Positions 29,632 through 37,709 of a DNA stretch of 38,150 nt are shown piece after piece (the stretch's first letter is position 1; every line of letters begins with the position of its first letter). The stretch is from Citrobacter sp. wls619 (lineage in GTDB: Bacteria; Pseudomonadota; Gammaproteobacteria; Enterobacterales; Enterobacteriaceae): positions 1 through 38,150 of the forward strand of contig NZ_SZXJ01000055.1 of assembly GCF_005281345.1 (NCBI RefSeq), written 5' to 3'. The notes under the pieces were generated by a model. That model saw only the letters and a program-made list of their open reading frames with translations. It had not been told where the DNA came from and did no database searches. The translations under genes and the position numbers were made by a program.

Positions 29632-31630
29632 GACTATTAAAGATTTCCTGGTCTCGCTCGGCTTCGATATCGACGAGGCAGGCGCCGCTAAATTTGATTC
29701 AGTCCTTGCAGGTACGACCGCAAACGCCATCAAAATGGGACTGGCCGTCGAGGGGGCCGCGCTTTCTGTGGTGGCCTACACGGCGAAAATTGCCTCTGGT
29801 CTGGATAACCTCTACTGGGCGTCACAACGTACTGGTGCGACCGTTCAGGGCATTCAGTCGATTGGTTACGCTGTTTCTCAGATGGGCGGCAGCGTGGACG
29901 CAGCACGCGGCTCACTGGAAAGCCTCTCACGGTTTGTACGAAATAATCCCGGTGCGGAAGGTTTTCTGAACCGTCTGGGCGTACAGACGAGAGACGCCAG
30001 CGGGAACATGCGCGATATGGCCGCCATTTTTACGGGTGTCGGTCAGAAGCTCAGCAGCATGCCGTATTACCGGGCTAACCAGTATGCGCAGATGCTGGGC
30101 ATTGATGAAAATACCCTCATGGCGATGCGCCGTGGTGTGGGTGGCTTCTCTGGACAATACAGCGCGATGGCGAAGGCTATCGGTTTCAATGCTGATGAGG
30201 CGGCCAGAAGCTCCAACAAATTCATGACCTCTCTGCGCGAGTTCGGCGCGATGGCTGGCATGGCCCGTGACAAAATCGGCTCTAATCTTGCTGGTGGCCT
30301 TGCGGGTTCGCTGGACACGCTGCGCCGCCACATCCTGGATAACTTCCCGCGCATTGAGCAAACGCTGACGAAAGCCATAAAAGGTATTCTGGCACTCGGG
30401 GATATTATCGGGCGGTTGTTCTTCCGACTTATCGAAGGAACATCGGACCTTATCACCTGGTGGCAATCACTGGACAAGCAGACGCGGGAGCTGATCTCGC
30501 TGTTCGGTGCACTGACGATAGCGCTGCGTATTCTGAACAGTACGTTCTGGATGTCGCCGATTGGCCTGATTACCGCGCTGGCGGCGGGTATTGCTCTGTT
30601 GTGGGAGGATTACAAGACTTGGAAGGAAGGCGGTCAGAGCCTGATTGACTGGGGGAAATGGAAACCTGAAGTCGACGCCGCGCTAAAGATGGTTCGTGAC
30701 CTGAAAGCGACCGTTAACGACCTGGCGAAAGCACTGGCAAAGCTGCTCAACATCGACCCGAAAGCATGGTCCCTGAAGTGGGATTTCAGCAACTTTATCG
30801 ACCAGATGGGCGAGTTCAGCAAGATGTTGAACATGATCGCTGACCTGCTTAACGCCATCAAAGATGGTCGCTGGGCTGATGCCGCCAGCATCGGAAAGCA
30901 GCTTCTTAATCAGGGAAGCGGTTCACCGTCAGCAATGCCTGTAGTGACTGACAGCGCCAACGGTACCGCCGACTGGATTAATGAGCACTGGGGCTTCGAT
31001 CCTCGCAGCGTGGGACGAACGGTGCGCGGCTGGTTTGGTAATGATGAACCGGAACAGTACGGCCAATCTGTTAAGCGACCACAGCCAACAAAAGCGGGCT
31101 CCCAATTGCTTGGCTGGATGCAGCCGATGCTTACCAATCTGGAACAGCTATACCGACTTCCGGAAGGTTTGCTGCGCAGTGTGGCCATCACGGAATCAGG
31201 CGGAAATCAGTTCGCTGTTTCAGGTGCTGGCGCTAAGGGACTATTTCAGTTCATGGACGGCACGGCGCGTGATATGGGGTTGCGAGGGAATGATGTTTTC
31301 GATCCGGAAAAGGCCGCACGGGCAGCTGCAAAATATCTCTCACAGCTACTACAGGCTAATGGGGGCGACCTGAGCAAAGCGCTGGCGTCTTACAACTGGG
31401 GGATCGGAAACGTGCAGAAACACGGAATGGCCCTGATGCCCCAGGAAACCCGCAACTATATTCCGAAGGTGCTAAGCAACATGCCTGGGAACGGTGTAAA
31501 GGTTGATCAGAAGAACAATTATTACATCTACGGTGGAGGTGATCCGCGTTCTGTTGGTACTGAGGTCGAACGTCGGCAGCAGTCTGCGAACGCTCAGGTT
31601 ATGCGTGGTAATCAAACGAAGGTGGGCTAA
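29621..31630 (+). CDS. Tape measure protein with lytic transglycosylase domain
   Basis: This 669-residue protein determines tail length. The N-terminal two-thirds are helical with hydrophobic stretches (LISLFGALTIALRILNS, IGLITALAAGIALLW) and alanine/glycine-rich segments. The C-terminal part, from about 512, is an SLT lytic transglycosylase with the catalytic glutamate near 524 (AITESGGN), GAKGLFQFMDGTARDMG and LASYNWGIGNVQKHG, which would open peptidoglycan on DNA entry. The ATG at 29621 is preferred over 29561 because GAGAGGAT lies before it. Confidence 0.9.
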   Translation: MNAETIKDFLVSLGFDIDEAGAAKFDSVLAGTTANAIKMGLAVEGAALSVVAYTAKIASGLDNLYWASQRTGATVQGIQSIGYAVSQMGGSVDAARGSLESLSRFVRNNPGAEGFLNRLGVQTRDASGNMRDMAAIFTGVGQKLSSMPYYRANQYAQMLGIDENTLMAMRRGVGGFSGQYSAMAKAIGFNADEAARSSNKFMTSLREFGAMAGMARDKIGSNLAGGLAGSLDTLRRHILDNFPRIEQTLTKAIKGILALGDIIGRLFFRLIEGTSDLITWWQSLDKQTRELISLFGALTIALRILNSTFWMSPIGLITALAAGIALLWEDYKTWKEGGQSLIDWGKWKPEVDAALKMVRDLKATVNDLAKALAKLLNIDPKAWSLKWDFSNFIDQMGEFSKMLNMIADLLNAIKDGRWADAASIGKQLLNQGSGSPSAMPVVTDSANGTADWINEHWGFDPRSVGRTVRGWFGNDEPEQYGQSVKRPQPTKAGSQLLGWMQPMLTNLEQLYRLPEGLLRSVAITESGGNQFAVSGAGAKGLFQFMDGTARDMGLRGNDVFDPEKAARAAAKYLSQLLQANGGDLSKALASYNWGIGNVQKHGMALMPQETRNYIPKVLSNMPGNGVKVDQKNNYYIYGGGDPRSVGTEVERRQQSANAQVMRGNQTKVG

Positions 31631-32205
31631 TGGATATTCTCTCTACGCTCTTTCAACAGCAGAGCCGGAAAATAGGGGTTATTGTCCCCAGCGTGGTAGT
31701 TTCTGAGAAGCACAGCGACACGCTGGAGATAACAGAGCACCCGGTCGAGGTCGGGGCCGCCATCGCAGACCATGCCTATAAAAAGCCGTCTGAAGTAGTG
31801 ATGGAGGTCGGTTTCTCTGGTGGCGGATCATTGCTGGATTTCGCCAGTAACCTGACGGCTACCAGCTTACTCGGCCTGAGTCCGCAGCAGACATATCAGG
31901 AAATACTCGACCTGCAGGCAAGTCGCATTCCTTTCGATGTCGTAACAGGTAAGCGGCTGTACAGCAACATGCTGATCCGCGCGCTGGAAGTAACAACCGA
32001 CAAGACGACCGAAAATGTCCTGTCTGCCGTTCTCACTCTGAGGGAAGTCATTATCTCGCAGACTCAGCAAATCACCGTTGCGGATAAAACCAACATGAAA
32101 GACGGGGCCAGCACGTCGGCGGTGCTGAATACTGGCAATAAAACCACAAAACCGCCAAATACCTCTTTATTGCAAAGTGGTGCGGCTTTACTGGGGCTTG
32201 GTTAA
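31630..32205 (+). CDS. Baseplate protein with Dit-like N-terminal domain
   Basis: This 191-residue protein begins with IGVIVPSVVVSEKHSDTLEIT, and EHPVEVGAAIADHAYKKPSE is the typical Dit-like/LysM-adjacent baseplate motif. The C-terminal part (LYSNMLIRALEVTTDKTTEN) fits the same family. It probably links tube and baseplate. It overlaps the tape measure stop by one base and the next gene by one base. Confidence 0.8.
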   Translation: MDILSTLFQQQSRKIGVIVPSVVVSEKHSDTLEITEHPVEVGAAIADHAYKKPSEVVMEVGFSGGGSLLDFASNLTATSLLGLSPQQTYQEILDLQASRIPFDVVTGKRLYSNMLIRALEVTTDKTTENVLSAVLTLREVIISQTQQITVADKTNMKDGASTSAVLNTGNKTTKPPNTSLLQSGAALLGLG

Positions 32206-32507
32206 TGGCGATTCAGGAAATACCGCTTACAGCGGATAACCAGCAGTTCAGCATCGTCCTAGGCGGTGTCACATGGCGGATTAGCATCTTATGGCGCGAT
32301 CTGTACTGGATTATGGACCTGCGGAACGACAGAGGGGAGCCAGTAATCTCCGGTATTCCTCTCGTCACGGGTGCTGACCTGCTGGCGCAGTACGCCTATA
32401 TGGGGCTTGGTTTTAAGCTGGTGTTGGTCTGCGATGACACCACACAGGATTATCCGACGAAAACCGACCTGGGCGGCCGCAGTCATTTACTGGTATCAAC
32501 GGAGTAA
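32205..32507 (+). CDS. Baseplate plug protein (Pam3 gp18-like)
   Basis: This 100-residue beta protein begins MAIQEIPLTADNQQFSIVLG and ends GGRSHLLVSTE, with WRDLYWIMDLRNDRGEPVI in the centre. This fits the baseplate plug family first seen in cyanophage Pam3. Its place between the Dit-like protein and the hub is the same as in Pam3-type tails. Confidence 0.78.
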   Translation: MAIQEIPLTADNQQFSIVLGGVTWRISILWRDLYWIMDLRNDRGEPVISGIPLVTGADLLAQYAYMGLGFKLVLVCDDTTQDYPTKTDLGGRSHLLVSTE

Positions 32508-32509
32508 GC

Positions 32510-33574
32510 ATGTCACAAAACTGGATGAGACATTTCGAGCTGCAGCTCGTGGACGAGAACGGGCAGGGTATTGAGCTCAGTGATTTTAAAGTGACCTTTA
32601 CGATCGACTGGTTCAACATCAGCAGCGCGTCACGCGTGGGAACGTTCAAAATCTATAACCTGTCAGCTGATACGGTCAATCGCATCACCGGACAGGAGTT
32701 TTCTAAGGTGCGGCTGATTGCGGGTTACGACGGTATTGCGCCAGAGGTATCGGCAAGCGATGTTGGAAAGGTACGGGAAGTCGACGCGGCGGATGTGGGG
32801 CAGAGTGATGGCCGCAACTACGGGCTGATTTTCAGCGGCGAAATTCGCTACTCGGTCACAGGAAAAGACAGCCCTATTGATTCCTATGTCCTGATTCAGG
32901 CAGCCGATACGGATCTGGCATTTGCCACCAGCATAACCTCGCAGACGCTGGCAGCCGGTTACACGGTAGCAGACGTGAACCGTGCGCTGATGAAAGACTT
33001 CGAGGCCAAAGGCGCGACCGAAGGCCTGACGCCTGAAATGCCTGCTACCGTATTCCCTCGAGGGCGGGTGCTGTTTGGTATGACTCGGCATCTTATGGAT
33101 AACGTGGCCGGACAATGTGGCGCAACATGGCAGTTCGTGGACGGTCAACGCCAAATGGTGGCGAATAACGAATATGTTCACGACGCGATTGTACTCAACA
33201 GTGCCACCGGGCTTATCGGCATGCCGCAGCAGACTATCGGTAACGGCGTAAACGTCCGTGCGCTGATTAATCCGAACATCCGGGTTAACGGGCTCATTCA
33301 ACTGGATCAGGCTTCCGTGTACCGCACCGCGCTGTCGAACAACGATATCGCGATGGCTGGTGGGCAGATCACCGACCAGAACACGGGCGGCAATATCACG
33401 CTCAGCGGTACCACGGCACAGCCTGCCAGCATTGCTACGGATGGCGTTTATATTGTGCGCGGGATTATGTACACTGGCGATACAAGGGGTCAGGCGTGGT
33501 ACATGGATATGATGTGCGAAGCGCGTGGCGCGCAGGATATGCCATCCAGCGCTGCATTGCAGAGAGGATTATAG
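32510..33574 (+). CDS. Baseplate hub protein
   Basis: This 354-residue hub is analogous to Mu gpP/T4 gp27. It begins with a beta barrel (HFELQLVDENGQGIELSDF, then RVGTFKIYNLSADTVNRI), has VRLIAGYDG, FSGEIRYSVTGKDSPIDSY and a central helical part (LFGMTRHLMDNVAGQCG), and ends in beta repeats. It would carry the spike encoded at 34727. A three-gene accessory cassette separates hub from spike, which are normally adjacent. Confidence 0.82.
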   Translation: MSQNWMRHFELQLVDENGQGIELSDFKVTFTIDWFNISSASRVGTFKIYNLSADTVNRITGQEFSKVRLIAGYDGIAPEVSASDVGKVREVDAADVGQSDGRNYGLIFSGEIRYSVTGKDSPIDSYVLIQAADTDLAFATSITSQTLAAGYTVADVNRALMKDFEAKGATEGLTPEMPATVFPRGRVLFGMTRHLMDNVAGQCGATWQFVDGQRQMVANNEYVHDAIVLNSATGLIGMPQQTIGNGVNVRALINPNIRVNGLIQLDQASVYRTALSNNDIAMAGGQITDQNTGGNITLSGTTAQPASIATDGVYIVRGIMYTGDTRGQAWYMDMMCEARGAQDMPSSAALQRGL

Positions 33575-33576
33575 AA

Positions 33577-33921
33577 ATGAAACGATGGATATTTTCATTG
33601 CTGGCGTTAGCGTCTGTTGCCGCAAGTGCAAACACCATAACGATGCAATGTGGCAACTTTCGTATGGACGCTATTCCTGATTCATTGTTTAAAATCAATG
33701 GCGAAACCGTCACGTCCCAAAAAGTTAAAATGTTGGGTAAAGATGGTACTGGCATGCAGATCAAAATGGGACTGATGCCTGCTAAAGATGGAAACAACTA
33801 TGGGTTTGAGTATATCCATCGCCCTGGTGCTGAAACGCGCTTCCTGAACGTCCAACTTCTGCAGAACAGTATGGACGCGCCGAGAATCATAGGTTCCTTT
33901 CCTTGCAGGAAAATTAACTAA
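33577..33921 (+). CDS. Secreted periplasmic protein, accessory (moron) candidate
   Basis: This 114-residue protein has a clear Sec signal peptide (MKRWIFSLLALASVAASA, cleavage after Ala18). The mature part has two cysteines (Cys25 in MQCGNF, Cys110 in SFPCRK) likely to form a disulfide and a beta-rich body (INGETVTSQKVKML, NYGFEYIHRP). Virion proteins of the tail do not need export, so this is probably an accessory envelope factor. GAGAGGATT precedes the ATG. I do not recognise the family. It is coupled to the next gene by a TAATG overlap. Confidence 0.75.
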   Translation: MKRWIFSLLALASVAASANTITMQCGNFRMDAIPDSLFKINGETVTSQKVKMLGKDGTGMQIKMGLMPAKDGNNYGFEYIHRPGAETRFLNVQLLQNSMDAPRIIGSFPCRKIN

Positions 33922-34481
33922 TGAGCAATATGGAAGGAAAGTCTCAACTCATCAAGGATCAAGAAGATGAGTTGACTGAGAAAGCAGAGCTATTAATCAA
34001 ACACCAAAAAGAACAATATGAATCTTCGGTCGAAAGGATTCGTCGACTTGAGGATAAAGCATTAAAGACATTTGGTTCTCTTAGCATTGTGATTACGGTT
34101 GCACTTCTTGTGGTTAGATATTGGTGGAAAGATATATTTCCCGAGCACTACACTCCTCTGCATGCTTTTTGTTGGTTTTTTCTTATTGTGTTTATTTCCA
34201 CATGTTTTATTTCATGGGGGTTCGCTTTTAGTGCCATGCAATTACAGGACTTAGAATGTCCATCATCAGATGCAACAGAAATGGAAAGATTTTACATGGG
34301 TAATAAAATTTACAATTCTTTGTCAGCCTATGCAAAAGAATATTCTAGGCTGACAGATGTGGTAGATAAAAAACATATAGAAAAATCGAAAATCATTAAT
34401 TTTTGTTTCGAATCTATGCTCTATAGTGCTTGGTCGTTTGTTTTTTTCTTAATCCTTGTTGTGATAATTAAACTTAATTAG
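33921..34481 (+). CDS. Coiled-coil, three-helix membrane protein, accessory (SLATT-like?)
   Basis: This 186-residue protein is markedly AT-rich. Residues 5-48 form a charged coiled coil (LTEKAELLIKHQKEQYESS), 51-68 a first membrane helix, 80-104 a second, 110-158 a long amphipathic helical region and 161-184 a third membrane helix. Cytoplasmic coiled coil plus paired helices plus long helix resembles SLATT-type and other pore-forming effectors of anti-phage systems, but no diagnostic motif is visible. It could be a superinfection-exclusion protein, an abortive-infection effector or a membrane partner of the secreted protein upstream. Confidence 0.7.
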   Translation: MSNMEGKSQLIKDQEDELTEKAELLIKHQKEQYESSVERIRRLEDKALKTFGSLSIVITVALLVVRYWWKDIFPEHYTPLHAFCWFFLIVFISTCFISWGFAFSAMQLQDLECPSSDATEMERFYMGNKIYNSLSAYAKEYSRLTDVVDKKHIEKSKIINFCFESMLYSAWSFVFFLILVVIIKLN

Positions 34482-34492
34482 TGAGGCTACGC

Positions 34493-34678
34493 ATGGCAGA
34501 AAATACTAAGGGCAGTGTAAAACAAATAGTAAATAATCCACCAACAATAGAAGACAAAAAGTCTCATCAGGTATATACACCTTCAGAGCCAATTAGATAC
34601 GATAGTTCTATTCCTGTTCCGGGGAGCAAGGTAGTTACAGAAAGCTACCAGCCACCACTTAGTAAAAAAGGTAAATGA
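34493..34678 (+). CDS. Small polar, probably disordered protein in the accessory cassette
   Basis: This 61-residue protein, MAENTKGSVKQIVNN through to SYQPPLSKKGK, is rich in Pro, Ser, Lys and Asn with no hydrophobic core. GTGAGG lies eight bases before the ATG at 34493, and the ATG is 11 bases after the upstream stop. It is AT-rich like its partner gene and followed by a strong terminator. No family is recognised; it could be a regulator or partner of the membrane protein. Confidence 0.6.
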   Translation: MAENTKGSVKQIVNNPPTIEDKKSHQVYTPSEPIRYDSSIPVPGSKVVTESYQPPLSKKGK

Positions 34679-34683
34679 TAACG

Positions 34684-34707
34684 AACCCGCCACTAGGCGG
34701 GTTTTTT
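34684..34707 (+). terminator. Terminator after the accessory cassette
   Basis: An AACCCGCC / GGCGGGTT stem with loop ACTA runs into a six-T stretch. It closes the accessory cassette while the baseplate genes continue beyond it. Confidence 0.9.
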
Positions 34708-34726
34708 GCTTTCTGGAGCCTACAAA

Positions 34727-35479
34727 ATGGCAGTATCTGACCAGACCCGCAGCGGCGACCTTGCCGAAACATTCAAATCTGAGCGGGAAACCACAAAGAA
34801 CCAGATCCGTGTCGCCTTGCCTGGCATTATTCAGTCATTCGATCCTGATGCGGTTACGGCTACTGTGCAGCCTGCTATCCGTTACGTTGAAATCGATAAC
34901 GACGGTAACCGGGTGACAAAACCTTACCCGCTGCTGGTGGATGTTCCTGTGGTATTCCCAACGGCCGGGGGAGTTACTTTAACGTTGCCGGTGAGCCCTG
35001 GCGATGAGTGCGAACTTAAGTTTCAGGACCGCTGTATTGATTTCTTCTGGCAAAACGGCGGAGTACAGGAACCTGTCGATGACCGCATACATGACCTGTC
35101 CGACGCCACCTGCTCTGTGGGCCAAATATCTCAGCCCAACAAAATTAAGAATGTCAGCACCACGTCGGCGCAGCTTCGAAGTGTTGATGGAAGTACGTAT
35201 ATCGACCTTAATCCGGATACGCAGAAAATTAAAATTGTGGCGCCGGGGGGCGTGGAGGTGGTTACCCCGCAGGCCGACTTCTCGGAGAAAGTCACTATTC
35301 ACGGGCTCCTGTCCTGGATGTGTGGCATGGTGGGTTCTGTTGTCTCAGGCGTCGCATCCAAAATTACTGGCGCCGTCGAGTTTATCGGTACTGTCAAAGC
35401 AAACGGTAAATCTATCGACGATAAACACACTCACGGTGGTGTACAGCACGGCAACGATGATACGAATGAGGTGAACTGA
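34727..35479 (+). CDS. Baseplate spike protein (Gp138 type)
   Basis: This 250-residue central spike has an OB-fold N-terminus (TKNQIRVALPGIIQSFDPD, then PLLVDVPVVFPTAGG, CELKFQDRCIDFFW), a repetitive beta-helix part (STYIDLNPDTQKIKIVAPGG) and a tip with HTHGG and a further His (VQHGND) likely to bind iron. CTGGAG precedes the ATG at 34727. The order spike, gp25-like, J, DUF2612 that follows is standard. Confidence 0.87.
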   Translation: MAVSDQTRSGDLAETFKSERETTKNQIRVALPGIIQSFDPDAVTATVQPAIRYVEIDNDGNRVTKPYPLLVDVPVVFPTAGGVTLTLPVSPGDECELKFQDRCIDFFWQNGGVQEPVDDRIHDLSDATCSVGQISQPNKIKNVSTTSAQLRSVDGSTYIDLNPDTQKIKIVAPGGVEVVTPQADFSEKVTIHGLLSWMCGMVGSVVSGVASKITGAVEFIGTVKANGKSIDDKHTHGGVQHGNDDTNEVN

Positions 35480-35832
35480 TGCGATACCGACGCGAAGATG
35501 CCGATGGTGATTACACCTTTGGCAGTGGCGATGATACCTGGCTGATTAACTCACCTGAGGCCGTGGCGCAGGCCGTGAAAACGCGATTCGAATTGTGGTA
35601 CGGGCAATGGTTTCTCGACACAACAGAGGGGACACCGTGGATTCAGTCCGTACTGGGTAAGCAGAAGCCGGAAACCTACAATCTGGCGATCCGTAAGCAC
35701 ATCCTCGAAACGCGGGGCGTTAAATCCATCCTTTCTTTCAATACGACAGTGAACACTACGACGCGCCGCGTCCAGTTCTTCGCTGAAATCGACACTATCT
35801 ACGGAACAACGACAGTAACCAGCGAGGCATAA
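35479..35832 (+). CDS. Baseplate wedge protein (gp25/W-like)
   Basis: This 117-residue protein includes DTWLINSPEAVAQAVKTRF, WYGQWFLDTTEGTPWIQSV and the C-terminal RRVQFFAEIDTIYG, the pattern of small baseplate wedge proteins of the gp25/GPW-like group in DUF3383-type tails. It overlaps the spike stop by one base. The next gene starts immediately after its stop. Confidence 0.82.
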   Translation: MRYRREDADGDYTFGSGDDTWLINSPEAVAQAVKTRFELWYGQWFLDTTEGTPWIQSVLGKQKPETYNLAIRKHILETRGVKSILSFNTTVNTTTRRVQFFAEIDTIYGTTTVTSEA

Positions 35833-37032
35833 ATGGCCCTCAATTTGGACACACTCGGCTTATCGGCAACGGTAACCGCTGAGGGGATCAGTGCGCCTGA
35901 TTACCAGACGATACTCGATACCCTGACGAGCTATTTCCAGCAGATTTATGGCAGAGATGCTTATCTGGAGCCAGACAGCAAAGACGGCCAGATGGTGGCG
36001 CTGGTGGCGCTGGCTATTCACGATGCCAATAACACAGCTATTTCCGTCTATAACTGCTTTTCACCTGCTACCGGGTACGGCGCAGCGCTGACCAGTAACG
36101 TAAAAATTAACGGTATCGCGCGCAAAGGGGAGACGAACTCTACCGTGGATCTTGTACTGACCGGTACCGCAGGGACAACCATCACTAATGGCACCGTAAA
36201 AGACACCAATAACGTGATCTGGCGTCTTCCTGCCTCGGTAGTTATTGGCGTTGATGGCACAGTTACGGTAACTGCTACCTGCTCAAACAGTGGAGCTGTA
36301 GCCGCGCTGACAGGGACCATCACTATCATCAACTCGCCAACCCGTGGCTGGACATCGGTAACAAACCCAACAGCGGCCACCGTAGGCGCACCAGCAGAAA
36401 CAGACGCAGAGTTGCGCATCAGACAGGGGCAGAGCGTCGCGCTACCGTCCATCACACCGTTTGAGGGTGTCGACGGTGCGATAGCCAACGTCGCTGGCGT
36501 TACACGTCACAAACTCTACGAGAACGATACTGGCGCAACCGACAGTAACGGACTGCCGCCACACTCCATTTCCGCCATCGTCGATGGAGGTGATGTTACC
36601 GAGATAGCCCAGACAATCCGTGGAAACAAAGGGCAGGGAACTGCGACTTATGGGACAACCTCTGTCACGGTACCTGACACCTACGGTAACCCACACGTGA
36701 TCAGCTTCTCGCGTTCTACTGATGTCCCAATTTATGGGCATATCACGCTGAAAGCCTTTGCTGGTTACACGTCGCAAATTGGTGTGCAGATTCAACAGGC
36801 AGTATCGGATTACATCAATGGGCTGACGATCGGTGATTCGGTTCTGCTGAGTCGCATTTACTCCCCGGCAAACCTGGGCGTGGTCAGTGGTGGCAGTGCT
36901 CGTTATTACGATATTCAGGAGCTGCTAATTGGCAAATCAGCCGAAACTGTAGCGGCGGCAAATATCAACATTGCATACAACGAGTCAGCATCCTGTAAGT
37001 CTGAAAACATTGCTCTAACGGTGACGTCATGA
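35833..37032 (+). CDS. Baseplate J-like wedge protein
   Basis: This 399-residue protein begins with YQTILDTLTSYFQQIYG and DSKDGQMVALVALAIHDANN, then has ATVGAPAETDAELRIRQGQS and VAGVTRHKLYENDTGATD, all hallmarks of baseplate J (Mu gp47) proteins. It forms the wedge ring around hub and spike. It overlaps the next gene by four bases (ATGA). Confidence 0.92.
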   Translation: MALNLDTLGLSATVTAEGISAPDYQTILDTLTSYFQQIYGRDAYLEPDSKDGQMVALVALAIHDANNTAISVYNCFSPATGYGAALTSNVKINGIARKGETNSTVDLVLTGTAGTTITNGTVKDTNNVIWRLPASVVIGVDGTVTVTATCSNSGAVAALTGTITIINSPTRGWTSVTNPTAATVGAPAETDAELRIRQGQSVALPSITPFEGVDGAIANVAGVTRHKLYENDTGATDSNGLPPHSISAIVDGGDVTEIAQTIRGNKGQGTATYGTTSVTVPDTYGNPHVISFSRSTDVPIYGHITLKAFAGYTSQIGVQIQQAVSDYINGLTIGDSVLLSRIYSPANLGVVSGGSARYYDIQELLIGKSAETVAAANINIAYNESASCKSENIALTVTS

Positions 37033-37709
37033 GCAAGTACACGGACTTAATCACCAACTATCACGCCACTAAGCCCAGGTTCTTTGATCACGTGGACCTG
37101 AGCACACGTCCATTGATTGATATCACGGCGGCCACCAGGGGACTGGTGAGCGCTTTTGATGTTGATACAGCGGTCGGTGTACAGCTGGATATTCTCGGTC
37201 TGTGGATCGGACGCAGTCGCATAGTCAGCCAGCCAATTAGCGGAGTTTATTTCAGTTGGGACACTGACGGGCTTGGGTATGACCAGGGTATCTGGCAAGG
37301 GCCATATGATCCTGATTCTGGCTATACGACGCTAAGCGATGAGACGTACCGCATCATTCTGAAAGCGAAAATCGCTATCAACAACTGGGACGGTCGGAAC
37401 GACTCTCTGCCTCCCATCCTTGACGCTGCGACTGCAGGCTCAGGCCTGAGGATGCAAATTGTCGACAACCAGGACATGACGATATCGGTTTGGGTATTCC
37501 CCGAGACTGATATTTCTGATGTGTCTCTTGAACTGATTGCCGCTATCAAACAGGGCTATCTCACCGTTAAAGCTGCTGGCGTTTGGGCCGGTGATGTTGA
37601 AACTCCGGCGGTAGAAACACCGTCAGAAGGTTCTAAATTCTTTGGGTTTGATATGGATAACGAATACATCGGCGGGTTCGATGTTGGAGCATGGGGGACT
37701 TTACTCTGA
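37029..37709 (+). CDS. Baseplate/tail-fibre linker (DUF2612, I-like)
   Basis: This 226-residue protein contains DTAVGVQLDILGLWIGRSR and SDETYRIILKAKIAINNWDG, the DUF2612 pattern. It is equivalent in place to gpI of P2, joining the wedge to the tail fibre. The C-terminal part (GSKFFGFDMDNEYIGGFDVG) is the family-specific acidic tail. It overlaps the fibre start (TGATG). Confidence 0.87.
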   Translation: MSKYTDLITNYHATKPRFFDHVDLSTRPLIDITAATRGLVSAFDVDTAVGVQLDILGLWIGRSRIVSQPISGVYFSWDTDGLGYDQGIWQGPYDPDSGYTTLSDETYRIILKAKIAINNWDGRNDSLPPILDAATAGSGLRMQIVDNQDMTISVWVFPETDISDVSLELIAAIKQGYLTVKAAGVWAGDVETPAVETPSEGSKFFGFDMDNEYIGGFDVGAWGTLL

